Below, one piece after another: positions 23,001 to 37,300 of a stretch of 64,000 nucleotides of DNA. The notes beneath the pieces are model-generated. The model had not been told where the DNA came from. It saw only the letters and a program-made list of their open reading frames with translations, and searched no databases. Within the stretch, counting starts at the first letter, position 1. Each line of letters opens with the position of its first letter. A program made the position numbers and the translations under genes. The stretch is from Cricetomys ansorgei. Taxonomy: Eukaryota > Chordata > Mammalia > Rodentia > Nesomyidae. The stretch spans positions 3,058,001-3,122,000 of the forward strand of contig JAMJFZ010000597.1 in the NCBI GenBank assembly GCA_026225945.1, given 5' to 3'.

Positions 23001-25474
23001 ACAGAGTGAGTTCCAGGACAGCCAGAGTTACAACAGAGAGACCCTGTCTCCAAAACCAAAACCAAACCAAACAAACAACAAAAACCAAAAAGAGGTTAGT
23101 GTTTAAAAGAAGCCATCTATGTAAACACAACAATGCCTGCTCTACCGATGTAGCCCTGCAAACCTCGCTGTCCATTGACGGATTTTGTTGCAGAGGCCTT
23201 AGTTTTACACAAATGAGGCCCAGAAGGTCATCTTCAGGTTTTTAATGTTTCCATAAAACATGATCTTTGATGCTTTCCATTTCTCTCTCTTACTGTATAT
23301 AGAAATACAATTGACTTTTGTGTTGATCTTGTACCCAGATTCCTTGGTAGACTCACAGGATTTTCCATGCACATGTTAGGTGATTTATTATAAGTAGGGC
23401 TGTTTCTTTCTCTCTTTTCCTGATTTTCTGGCTTTTTGCTAATAGCTGGCCATTCTGGATGAGTTCGCACAGTCACCCTGATAACATTCTGATGCCCGAG
23501 GATCTTTTCAGGGTCTCACCCTAGAACGCCTAAGCAGCTCCTCTTAGATGTGAGTCCAGGTCCCTCACATTCAGAACCACACTCAGTTAGGGCCTGGCTC
23601 CACCCTCCTCCTCTTCCCTCGCTCCCCCCCCCCATCAGTGTCCTCATCCTTCCTCTATCTGCTCTCCCTTCCCCTCTCATCCCCCTTCTGTGTCTCAGGA
23701 CCTTCACCTTTTTCTTTTTCCTTGATCTTATCATTTTTTTCTCTTCTCTCCCTACCCTGTTCTTTTACTGTTAACAGCTTTTACAGCTTGTTCCCTTATT
23801 CTTAATTCTCAGTTTTAAAAATAGATGATTTAAAGACTTTTATCTTTCCATAGAAGAGTGTGCTTTGTGTGTTGCCTGGTAGTTCAATAGTCTCTAGTAA
23901 AACCTTCCCAATTCCCTAGCTAGTCTACATCCCAACAAAAACAAAGCTACAGAGCAAGGATGAAAGGATGCTCCAGCCAAAGGGAATCAAGCGTGGTGCC
24001 CAGCAAAGGGCCAAGGACAGAATCCAGTGACTTGTTGCCTGGTAACAGTGTGGCTGAGTCCTCCAGTGTGTCCTCTAAGGTAACACTTGGCTCTGCCTGG
24101 CCCTCTCTGCTTTTTCCTGCTACTGCCAGAACACTCACTTTAGGGTCTTTTGTGAGCCTCTCGGTAAGACTATAGCTGTCCCTGTTCTTTGCTGTGAGGG
24201 ACCTGTGAGATACTGCAGGGTGAGCTACCCCTTAGTGGTCTTGGTTGTGTACCACTATAGCTTTCTAATAACCTGTATTTCCTTATCTACAAACAGGAAT
24301 TAATCCGGTGATTAATTCATTGCACTTCCTAATATAGAACAAATGATCCTTTCAACTGGATTATTCTTCCTTTCCCCCACATGACATTATATTTAATGTA
24401 GTTCTGATGTTTATTTCGTCTACCTATGACAGACATTGAGAGTTACATAAACATGTAGCTGAGAATGACCTTAAATTTCTGATACTCCTGTCTCCTCCTC
24501 TCAAGTATTGGGATTAAAGTCATATGCCATTAGGTCCAGTTTTATAAGGTAGTAAGGATTGAACTCAGGGCTTCGTGCATGCTCCAGCAAGCTCTTAGTG
24601 AGATCCTTGATGCTAATCCAGAATTCAGTGAGATCAGTCAGCTAATCATTTGAGTTATGCACAAAGGCAAATCTCAAAGAACAGACCTTATCAGAGGACA
24701 CCAATTCTCTTCTTTCAATTTCTTTCGTTGTTGTGTTTAGGGGTTTTGTTTGTTTGTTGTTTTTTTTTTAGGGGGGTGGTTTCCTGAGACAGGGTTTCTC
24801 TGTTGTAACTCTGGCTGTCCTAAAACTCACTCTGTAGACCAGGCTGGCCTTGAACCCACAGAGATCTGCCTGCTTCTGCTTCTCCAGTGCTGGGATTAAA
24901 GGCATGTGCCACCACTGCCTTGCCCTTCTTTCAATTTCTTACTTCATACAATGACATATACGTTCAGACAATGACAGAGTAAGAAGGGGACAGGCAGCCT
25001 GAGCCACAGAATAACTGTGCAAACTGCCACGATTTATTATGAAGCAAGTCTGCTGGTGAATCTGCTCCTATAACTTCTCTCTTTCATCTCCACATCTTTA
25101 GCTAATCATGAGGAGGCCAATGTTGGCAGAATAAAGCTCTGATAGGGGTCACAAAACTTGGGAAACTTCCACAGATGAAGGAATTCAGAAACTGTGTTAT
25201 GAGCAATCTAGCACTGACCCCATTTCTATTGGTTGTAAAAACACAGTGGCAGGGTTGGAAAGATGGCTCAGACGCTAAGAGCACTACTGGCTGCTCATAC
25301 AGAGGACCTGGGTTTGAATCCTAGCACCCACATGGTAGCTCATAACTATCTGTAACTCCAATCCCTGGGGATCTGATGCTCTCTTTGGACCTTCATAAGC
25401 ATCAGGCATGCACATGGCACACAGACATACATACAAGCAAAACACCCATACACATAAAATAAAAACAACTCTTA

Positions 25475-25519
<45 letters not shown>

Positions 25520-28500
25520 CATTTCTGGAACCTACATACACCATGTTAATTACTTTTGGTACTTTTCTGGCTCTCTGGAGTGTAGTGCCACCAACCACTA
25601 AACCAAAAAGGACCCATTTTGTGTGCAGGAAGGAGGAGGACAATCAAGAGGCTTCATGATATTCTGCTGCCAGAAAGAGCCCGGGAGGTGGAGAAGCACT
25701 TCCAAAGAGCAAGCAGGGTTAGGGAAGGGCTTGGGGGTGTGGCCTCATTGTCTAGTGGCCAGGGCCTCACTCACAGAAGGAGCCTCTGCCACCAGAGAAG
25801 AGAGTGTCTGCCCTCTGCAGCACCCAGCACCCGGAGTGGTTCAGAGGTCAAACAAGAGAAAGGGAAACTATACTTCCTGGCCTACAGCCTCACAAGATCA
25901 CGGTTTACTGTCTGAACTGTTAACAGGCAGTTGACACCTCAACTTCATCACACATAAAACCTTCAGACTTCATAAAGTATGGATTTTGAAGTTTGCAATA
26001 GACTATTTTCTAGTTCCTAAAGGAAGAGTCTAAATGCACATTCTTAACTCCCTTCATTAGCAAGGCCTCCCTTGCTCCTACTCTCCCTCCTCCTCCTCAC
26101 CTGTAGTTACTGGCTCTCCTGTCCCTTCCCTCCTATCTCTTTGTCTTTCTCCTTATCTCATTATGTTTGTTTGTGTGCCGAGACAGGGTCTTGCTGAGGA
26201 TAGCCTTGAACTTCTGATCTTCCTGCCTCCATCTCTCCAGTGCTGTGCCACACACCCAGCTCTATGAGGCACTGAGGATGGGACTCAGGGCGCTGTGCAC
26301 ACAAAGCGGGCCACTGAGCTCCATCCCAGTCCTGTACCCATCTTCTTGTCACTGTTTGTCTGTCTGTGTGAGCTACTGCATCTGTCTTTTTATCTGCCTG
26401 AGTGCTCCCTCACTTTCTGCCTCTTCCGTTAGTCACCCACGCAGCCCGGCACCCTGCTGACCTGAACCCCACCGCCCACCCTCTCCCCACGTCACCACCT
26501 ACACCTCCTTCTGGAGTTCACTGTATTGACATGACTGTTCTAGTGCTTGCCACATGGTTTTCTCAAAATTCAGAGGAAACATTGTTCTTTTACCTTAACA
26601 GGAAAGAAAATTGAGACACAGAGTGATTACCCAGATTTCCCAAGTCCCTCTAGGCCCAAGTCTAGGAACCCTGGTCTGGCCTGGGAAATCTGCTGGCTGG
26701 CCTTAACTTTGTGCCATTGACTAGAAATCGGTGCCCTAGCAAGAAGCAAATGTTAAATAATAAACAAACACGGAGTGCACATGTCCTGAGTTTATTATGT
26801 CTCTGGTTCTTCCAACAAGATAACATTTCAGGGGACAAAGCAGGGAAGATGGTGCTCCTCATCAACTCATTCCCAGACATCTGAAACATACTTTTCTCAA
26901 CAAGAAAATGAATTGGTTTAAGGACATTAGTATAGACGGGCTGACTTCTAAGGCTTTAACTACAACATGGTCTCATTAAGCAGAGCAAATGGAGCCTGGC
27001 ATGTAAATGAACTGCCGACACTGCTGCAGAGTCCAGTGATGCTTCCAGAGACTTTCAGAGTGGAGGGCTTAACTTGTCCTTTTGACAGTCTTATATGTGC
27101 CTTTCTCCAGGCAAAATCGCTGTCTTCTTTCTTGGGAGCTTCCATCATAGAATCCTAACTCCCCACTTCTAATCTGCCTGTTGCCTGAATGTAGAAAATG
27201 AGCATCTTCTTAACCTGAGTGGGGTGGCACACACCTTTAATCCCAGCACTCGGGAGTCAGAGGCAGGTGGAGCTCTGAGTTCGAGGACAGCCAGAATTAC
27301 AACAGAGAAACCCTGTCTAGAAAAAAGCAGACAAAAGGAAAGAAAGAAAAAGGAAGGAAGGAAGGAAGGGAGGGAGGGGAAATGAGCAATTTCTATAGAA
27401 AACTATGTCTCTAAACTTGCTTGATCAAGCCCTGAGTTTGTGCCGTCTGTTTTGGTTGCTGCTCCGAAGCTACCCCAGCTCACTTCCGGTTTCATGTTGT
27501 TTCACAGTGGTTAAAATCACCAAAAAGCGCTCAACTGATGTACAGTAGGACAGGGGACCAATGACTTGTGAGTTGTGTCTCAGACATACACGGAAGGCCC
27601 TCGCTCTAGCTGAGGATGCAGATAAGGAGAGATAATTGACCTTACAGAGGTAAACCGACTTAGGGGTTAAATGCTCAAAACATCCGAGTGCTTCAACAGC
27701 TTCAGATAGGCAGCCTGGTTTAACAACAGGAGATCACAAAACAGCCAAACGAAGCAGGCGAGGAAGCAACGAACCTGTCTAGTAACTGGTGTCACATACT
27801 GGTTTCTTACATGTTGATTTTTAATAGTTGTGTTATTCTTCTTAAGTGCTCATCCACTAAGAGGCTCCTGTATAATTAAGGCTACTCTAGTGGGTACACA
27901 GACATCCTGCTGGCCAGAGTCAAGCAGCATCATAGGACATAAAGAGAAAAGAATTGAAAAGCACCCGGTGCCCTGATGATCTGAGAAAACCAAAGAGGCA
28001 AAGAAGACCCTAGAGACTGAGTTTGGAGAAAGAGGAAAGGCATAAGTGGAATTCGGTTAAGTCTAAAGTGAAAGCCAGCAGAGTGAAACTCACAAAAACC
28101 TTGGAGCCTCAAGAGAGTCAGGTCAGAGATATTTACCCAGGGTACTCGAGGAATCCCTCAGCCCATGAGTAAGTGTCCGCTTCCTCCTGGACCAGGAGGT
28201 ATGGGCAAGGGTCTTAGGTTTGGTCTGTGAAGGAAGTCAAGAAAGAACTAAAGAGAGAGCTTCTTAAAGGGGATCAATTCAGAGGGCCACCTGAGGAGCG
28301 TTTGGGGTGACTCCTGACTAAGAGGACAGACCCTCACATAGCTCTGCAGGTGCTGACCAAGTCCTAGGACACGCCCCAAGAAAGCTTCGTCAGGCCCTGG
28401 GAAAGTTCTGGCTGCTTTCAGGGCCATGTTATGTGGCTATGAGATCACTGCTGAGGTTGAGTATCCAGGACCTGGTCCACAATAGTGTATCCGGGGACTG

Positions 28501-31500
28501 TGAAGGCAAGATTATTTTCTCACATGTGCCAGGGTTACAGTAAGAATTTAAGTGAGCCATTTCTCATCTCTGGACTAGAATTTTCTCCTCCAAAGGCTGA
28601 TATATAAATCTCATGGAGCCATTATGAGAGTTAAGAGCTCAGGTGTCAAAGTGCTTTGGTGGTGGTGTAACTGCATTCCATCTCAGACACTATCCTCGTT
28701 CGTCTGCTTCTCTGGGCCATAGGAATGCCTACTGCTTCTGCATCATTTAGAGGAGGTATATCCCAGACTCCTATTAAGTCATGAGCAGCACCCTGTGACC
28801 TAAAGTCGTTTATGGGAGAACTGGGGCTGCACCATGTGCAGCAGAGAGCTCTCTTGCAAGTGGCGAGGGACTGGGCTGGGCTCTCTCTGTGGTGCCTATG
28901 GTCCCTTGAGAGTGTTCTAAGGGTAGGATCGCGTGTTTTCTTCATCGGGTGATTAGTTCAGAAGTATGAAAAGAAGCCATTAAAAAACTCTTCCAGATCC
29001 ACCAAGGATGTAAGGAGGTTGTGCTGTAGAGCTGTCACCATGGCATTTCTCAGAGTAGCTGAACCAAATTTGGGACGCTTCAGCAACAGCCAGTGCCAGG
29101 GGCTAAAGTCAAAACATGCTCTGGATGCATGGAAGGTGGCAGAACCAGCTGAGAGGGCAGAGCTTCTCCTTGGAAACTCATTCTAGAACTTCCAAATCTC
29201 ATCTTCAGCTGCAATGTCTTCACCAGAAGGTCATTTAGCGACAGCAGGTGCTCTGCTCTAATCACAGTCCTCCTCGTGGCAATAGAGCTGGCACGGCATG
29301 CTCATGAAAGAGTCCGGTGCCACAGATTCATCTGGTCTGGGATCTTCAGACGGTCATTTCACCCGGCTGGCACCCATAGGCCAGCACGAGCTGAGGAGAG
29401 GCTGCAGACCCAAGTGCTTTTACCAAAGACAACAAAGGCCAAAGGAGGGGGCCTAAGGACTCTCCCCAGAAAAGCCCCAGGCTACTTCAGAGACAAAATC
29501 CAGTAGGTGAGAGACCAAAGTGGAGTCCTCTTTCTCCCACTGCAGTACACAGAGAGGCCACTGAACCTGGTCACTGAGCACAGGTTGAGTCAGGAGCCTG
29601 TTCTGTTCTAACATTGCCTGTCGGCAGCTGTATAACTCTCGGGTGGGTCACTCAATCTGTGTCTCAGTTTCCAAATCTTTCAAAGGGGAATAAGAAAGTG
29701 GCTTCCTCATAGCATTGCTAGGACAAACAAAGACACAAAGAGGAATCATCATGTAAAAACCTGTGGGATTTTTTTTTTTTAATTCATACAAAGTATTATT
29801 CAGTAATGAGGTGCTCGATATCTTTGGCCTCCTCAAGCTTCACGCCTTTTATTCCGCTCAACCCCAGCTTAAAAGCAACAAATTCCCTCAAAATTAGACC
29901 TTTCCTTATGGCAGCAGCCTCCTCTGCCAACCCAAAGCACCCTCCTGGCCTGAACAGGGCCCTGTACTGGGAGCCTAAGACATGAGGCCCTATAAAAACA
30001 TCTTCGAAAATGCCAGATCATCCTTCTGTCTCTTGCCCCAAACCTCAACATGGGCCCCAGGTCATGAGGACCAAGTTCAGAACAAGAAGTTACAGTTACC
30101 AGAGTCCTCGCTAACCCCATTGCCAACCCACAACCACCCAGAAGGACCACAGTGTCTCCTAGAGCCACTCACACAGGCGACATAGTCCCTGTGCTTGGAT
30201 ATGGCCCCCTCCTTCCTCCGTGCCGCAGAAGGACACAGCAGAGCCCCCACGAGTAAGCAGTGTTTCCTTCCTGGCTTTCTCCATCACTTGAGCAAGTCTC
30301 AGGCTTCCTCATGAACTCCTGATATTGAAAATTGCTGCCTCAAGTCACCTTCTAACGTGGTTTCCCTGGAGAGCATCAGCAATTCAAAACAATTTCTTCT
30401 CTCCTCTTCTAGCATGTTCTTTATCCCATGTTCCATTTCCCTGGACCAAGATAGGTTGGGGTTTGGGGCCAAAATACTTTACTTTCTCCGTCTCTTTTCC
30501 TATCATCCATCCAGACACCAAATTCAAAGCTCTTGTTATCAGATACCTCTTGAATCTTGTCTTCCTCTTCGTTCCCATGGCTACTAATTTCATTCAACTT
30601 CTCTCCTCAGTATTATTCTGGTCTCTCTTACACTGATCTCTAGTTGAAGATTTCAAATTTAATTCAAGCCATATCCCTCCTAGCTGAAAATCCTTCAGTC
30701 ACCTATCCTAGCCCCAATACTGAGGCCTTCCAATCACTCCCATTCCCCAGGTGCCTCTCTGTTGCTCAAGCCAATTCACCGGAACCCCCTAAGAAAGCCC
30801 CAGGCTTCCTCCCAGCTTTGACTTTCCAAGGTTACCATTCTTTTCCAATACATCTTTTCTCCCTTGACAAGCCCAGCGTCTTCACATCTTAGTGTAAAAT
30901 AAATGTCCAGGGGGTGTGTGCACACTGCCCCTCCTAGAGATAGATCCTCAGGGCGGCCGCACCTCAGTGACTGCTATTGGTGGCTGCTTATCTCTCACCA
31001 GACTGCAGCTTCACAGTGAGATGGACCACCTTACACACCAGTGTGAACTGAGCATCTACGACATTTGAAATTCTTGAACATAGTAAGTGTGCATGTGTGT
31101 GAATGTGGATAAAATTTGTTAATAGCAAATGAATAAATGAATGGATGCATTAGATGCCCACATGTAAGTAGTTAAACAACTAAGATCTACAAAGGGCCTA
31201 CTTACAATGCCTGTAGACCAAACCATTTTCAACAGAGTAGGTAGGACAGGACAGGCAGGCACAGACCAAAGGCCACTAGTATCAGAGGTCTTCCCAGTCT
31301 CTGAGAGTCACCGGAAGCTTCCATCAGCATTTCATTTCTGTCATGGCTTCCTTTCCTAGACTCTCTTCTCAAGCATGGCGAGACTGATTAAGATACAGCA
31401 CTGCTGGGCAGTGGGGGGTGCACATAGAATACCTAGCAGAGCTAAGCTGTACGCTAGAGGGAGTCTAAGGGGCTGAGGAGCAAGCTTGGAGCTGTACAGG

Positions 31501-32994
31501 CTAGCCAACAGGGCTTTAGAGCCAGGGCTGGCAGGAGGACCAGGAAGACCGTGGGCACTGGGCCCAGGAAGACAATAAAAGAAACAGCGCCTGGGACACA
31601 GGCTCTGGTGGAGAACATGGCACAGTACCAACCAAACAGTCTTGCTAGAAGGAAAAGAACATAGGAGGGAGACAGCTCAGGAGGATGGGGAGCTGGGTTA
31701 CTGCCAAGATCAATGAATGCTTCTAGTAAATGAGAAGGTGACTAGACAGGAGGTCTCTGGTAGCTCATCTTTAAGCGATCTCCATGTCTGTAGGTGCTCA
31801 ACTACCTAGGCAAGGACATCTCTGCGGACCAAGAATCCAACCAATTCCACTGGTTCTAATTCTAAGGCCAATAACTGTGATAGTGGAGAGCCACATAAAA
31901 TAGCTTCCCCCATTCACATTGCAGAAAGGATAAAGGTTGTGCCTTGGGTTCTAAAAGATCTGTCTTGAGTAAAGCTCAGCTCTCCTGGCAGCCATGGGGC
32001 CCTAGGCTTCCGTTTCCTTAGCTACCCGATGGTGATGCTCACTTCAGACAGCCATTAGGAAGGTGAAGTTAGGTCATGTTCATGAAGTACCACACATCAT
32101 TCTGAGTACCAAATAAATTGAGTCTTTCCTCATCTCCTTCCACTTTAAATGAGGCCCAGGAGGCCCATGTGGGAGTGGGAGTGGAGATGGGGAAAGACCT
32201 ACATTGCTGACTCACTACGGAAGAAGGCATAGCCAGGGCTGGGTAGTGCCCACGGATGGAACAGGGACACCCTACACCATCAGCCTCACCCAGGTGTGTG
32301 GTGCTTGGGCCAGCAGCAGGTCCCACATTGAGCCATGTTAGTACCTTTCTCAGCACATTCGGAGAGGAGCGCTGGGAGGTGCTGTCTACTGCAGGGACAC
32401 CGTGGGGGGCTTCATCCCCAGATGTCTGGGGCAAGGCAGCAGCAGTGTTCTTGTCAGGAGGGAGAACTGGCTTTGGACCCTCAGATGCTGGTGGCTCCTC
32501 TGTAACCTAGGAAAGAAACAATGTCCTTTGATAAGTTTCCTGCAGAAAGTAGCAGTGTGGGCTAAGGCTCACTGAGCCCTGGCCACTGTTGCTGTTTACA
32601 CACCATGAATGGTTTAGATTTTCTTAAAAATAATATGGGTTGGGGAAATGGCACAGTCAGTAAAGTGCCTGGCATACAAACATGAAGACCTAAGTTCGAA
32701 GTTCCAGCACCCACATAAAACTTGGGGATGAACCACTGTCTATAACCCCAGAGCTGGGGCAGTGGGCAGAGAAAGGCTTATTGACCAGCCTACACAATCT
32801 GTGAGTTCTAGGTTTAATAAGAGACCCTGTCTCAAAAACTAAGGCACAGAATGATCAAGAAGGATACCTGATGTCAACCTCTAGGCTCCATGTACACATG
32901 TACAAATGCATGTGTACCCTCATGTACACACCCCACACACACCCATACACTCCCACAAACATGTGTACAATGTGTGCATGCAGGAGCATTCATG

Positions 32995-33040
<46 letters not shown>

Positions 33041-34321
33041 CACATCTAAACTCTTCCCAAAACTGTATCCTAATACCCTAGTCTCAGGATAGAATCCAAA
33101 CCAAGAATTCTGAGCTATCTCTATGATATACACTTTAACAATTCTAGCACCTGGTTTTTGTTTGGCTGGCTGGTTGGCTAGCTGGTTGGCTAGCTTGGTT
33201 AGGGTCTAGGTTTATTTCATTATTGCCATCGTCGCAGTGCTGGGAATCAAAACCAGGGTCTCATGCACGGTAGGCAAGTGCTGAATCTACCACTGAGATA
33301 CACCCTCAAATCTGTAACACAGTTTTTACTTATATTTAGCTTGTGATCCTCTATGAACCCTAGATTCTGCTCTGCCATCACAGGGATTATTTTACATCTC
33401 TTCAAAGGAACCAAGCCTCAGAAGATGACATCTGAAGCATTATCTAAAGTCATCCCTGATGAAGCATGAATGGGAAGCTTTATGTTTTATAATAAAACAA
33501 AAGTCTCTGGAGTCTCCTTGAAGACATGTAATCGTAGATTTAAAGAAGACACCACTGTGGGAAACATGAGAAGGGATGGGGAAACGGGCCAGGAGAGATC
33601 ATCTAGACAAAAAGAAAAACAGTAACTAAGAATTAAGATGTGGAACACCAAAGATCCCAAAGATACAAACGTGTTCAATCATCTTAAATGAGAAAACAGC
33701 GGATCAGCATTCAGCACTCCAATATTCCCTAAGCAGAGACTGAAGCCTCTTCTGCGGCATTATAGACAAATTGGTAGACCAGTCTTAGCTCCTCTTCCCA
33801 ATGCTCTATGGTCCTAGGCAAATGCTCGCCTTCACCAACCCCACTCTGCACCTCCAGACTCCAGATGGCACCACATACAGAACACAGCTGTTGATATGAT
33901 GTTCCGTATGTGTACATAAGACACACCTAGCTTTGCAGACACGAAACAAAGTTTAAATCTTCCTTGGAGTGTTGTCAAGGTCTAATGCCACCCTCATTCT
34001 ACTTCTTTAACTCTCCCATTTCCCCACTAGGCATGGGTAAATTCCCAGCAAGGGAGTCTGAAAGGCTTCCCAGATAGGAGAGCTCTTCCCTTTATCCTGG
34101 CCCTGGGAGGGGTCCAGCACCACACTGATGGTACTATCAATTGGGCTTGCATAACACTGGTGCTTTCCAACCCTCCAGAACTCACAGAAAAAAGCCGAGA
34201 GCAAGAGTGAGTGCCTGTAATCCCAGTTCTGGGGGTGTGGAGAAAGGTAGATCCCTGGGGCTTGCTGGCCAGCCAGTTGAGCCAAATTGGCAAGCTCCAG
34301 GTTCAGTAAGAGACTCTGTTT

Positions 34322-34355
<34 letters not shown>

Positions 34356-37300
34356 AATAGGTGGAAAGCAATAGAAGAAGATGCCTGATATCAACTAGCT
34401 TCTACATAGACTCTCTCTCTCTCTCTCTCTCTCTCCCCAACTTCAGTACCTTTTGTTTTCAAAGGTACTATCTATGAACAAAACCTCAGTGTCATCCAGG
34501 GGATAGGGCTAAGCCAGGCCACTCTAGAGAACACTGAGCCCAGATCCCTACAGACACCATGCACTGCATCCCCAACAGCTGTGCTGAGCAGGGAGATCCA
34601 GGAGAGCTTTCAAATCCAAGGGCTAAGCTTAGAGGACTGCTCCAAGATGAAGGGACTGAATCTTGCAGGCCCTAAGGAGTCCTGAGATGACAGCTCACCT
34701 GTAGGGTATCCTCCTGGCTCTGGGACTGGACAGGTGCTGGCTGTCTCACGATGTAGTTGATCTGCCCCACGATAGTCTGCTGGAGATGTTGGGGAGACTT
34801 GGTCTGACTCAGCTGCAGGCTGGGCTGCTGGGCCTGCAGGAGGAGTTCCAAGTCCTTCTGCATCTCTTCCAGCTCAAACTTGTGGTGCATAATGTCCACA
34901 TTCTGGGAACAGGCAGGCCCAGGAGGGCTCTCGTGCTGGCTGGAAGCCAGGTGCTGGGATGGAGGCAAGGGTGGGGGTGCATGCTGGGTGGGTGGAGGAG
35001 GTGGAGGTGGTGGTGGGGGTGGCTGCTGTTGTGGCTGCTGCTGAAAGTGGCTGAGCTTCAGCTTCTGGTGGTGGCCCAATTGGACTTGGATGGAGGGTGT
35101 CTGTATGGCGGGCTGGGCATGAGCTCCTGGCTGAACGTCTTGTGGAGGGACAATGCACACAGGCTGGGCAATCAGCTGCTGCCCTGGCCGCTGGGATGTG
35201 CTCTCCTGTTCCGCAGGAGGCTGTGGTTCCAGCCAGGGCTGTAGCAGCTTGGGTGGATGAGGACTACAGGCCAGCTCCTTCTCCCTGGGCAGCAGGGTGG
35301 AACACTGCAGCGACCCCAGCTGGTGGGACACCATTTCAGAGGGCTGCCGGAAACTGTGAGCTGGGTGGATGCTGGGTGGAGGGACCTGGCCTTTGAGGGA
35401 CGGTGAGACTGGGGAGCAGTGAGAGCAGCAGACAGATGAGGAGCACAGTGCTGGGGACTGGAACTTGTGTGAGGGATGGCTGAGCGCCTCCTGCTGAGCC
35501 ATGGGAGCCTGGGGGCTTTGATAAAAGGTCGACGTTCCCTGTAAGCTCCCGTAAGCAGCAGCATCTGCCCTGGACAGCTGTCCACCTTCAGTGGTTATGC
35601 AGCCTGGGGATTGAGAACAACAGAGAGATTCCCATAGGTAGGGCTCAGCGGCTCCCCTTCGCTACTTTTTGCTCCCAGGACCAACGAACATCATTCAGCA
35701 AACCCGGTCAGCCACGGAGATGAAGAACTTCCACCCTGACCTCCAAGACGCAGTCAGGTATGCTGCCAGGAGCAGTACCTGCATGAACTTGCTTTAGGGG
35801 GCCATGAGTATTTGAGGAATTGGGTGTTTTTACTAAACTACCAGCCTTTCCAACCCACTGGGAAATCCACCTGCTCTTTACAGTCTTGTTAGTCTAACTG
35901 TGGAGGCTCACTAAAAACTAACATGGGATTGGGGAGGGAGTTCATTGGAAAACAGCAAAGGGTACACACAGAGAGCCTCTAGGTACACATCTGAGAAACT
36001 GCTGGGCAGAGTGATGGAAGATACAATGCCAGGCTGGCACCAGACGGCAGGACTGCCCTTGGGGTTTCTGGGCCCCTGTGTGTGACAGCATATCTAAGTG
36101 CTCTCTCTGTCTACTGCTCCTTTGCCTCACTGTTTTGATGAGACTTGCTTTGGGGAACACTGAGCCCCTTAAAGACAGAGGTTGATTCTGATTTACCTTT
36201 GGTCTCTTAGTGCTCAGCACAGGGCCTCACCCAGGCCCATTGCTCACTAAAGGCCTGCTGAGTTAAACCAAATTGGAGAGGGCAGCAAAAATACAAAATC
36301 TGGGGCTGGGGATATAGCCCATTTGGTGGAGTGCTGGCCTCACATGTGCAAAGTCCTGAGTTCAATCCCCAAAACCATAAAGTGGGTATGTGGTCTGAAC
36401 CACCTGTAACCCCAGGAGCTCAAGAGGACAGGTGAACCCAAGAGAGCTAGTTCAATCCCACCCTCAGTTATTTAGTGAAGCCAGCCTATGCAGCATAAGA
36501 CCTGTCCAAACAAAAACAGAAACAAATCTAGTATCATTGGTTTGCCAAGTTCAAAAAAGTTTCAGTGAGATTAACAGCCTCAAATCAAAGTAGCAGCTGG
36601 TAGTTGGTTTAATAGGTCCACGAGGCTGTCAACGCAAGCACATTTTTATGTTGTCTACACTGCATAGAGACTGACCAAGTGAAATGCCAACAGAGAAGAA
36701 AAATACACAAGGCCATTAACCTTCTGTTTGAACCTCAACCCTGAGGAGTGTGCAGTTTGTACCCACACACACATGTCCCATGTCACCACAGAGACACATT
36801 CACCTGAACTGCCATGCAGCATTCAGAAAAGGGGGTTCACTATCTTGTTACCTTCTTCAGCAATGAAACCGAGTTCAAAGGAGCAGCATTCATGCAGAAC
36901 CAGAAGCTATGATTTCAGATGTGATGCAGAGTCCCAGGAGGCCATTATTTAGCCCATCCTCCCCACTTCTACTCAAGAAAAGGTTTGATGCCTGACTCCA
37001 TGATCACTGCAGTCTCTTGAGAGCACTCTCTCTTGAGTATTTGCCAACCCACCTAGAAAGCAAAGCAGACTGCCTCTACTTATTTTTAGCTGACAGGCCA
37101 AAGGTCACAACTCACCAAGGGAAGCCAGCTGCTTGGTCCAGAAGTTGGGCTCCCAGGTGAATCTGATGCTCCAAGGGGAGCCAGGATCTGTGTTACAACT
37201 CGTTTCCAGCAACCGCTGCATCTGAAACACAATCTGACAACAGCACCAAAGGTCATTTATTTGGGCGTCTGTGCCTGTACAAGTCCCACTTTCTCATGCT

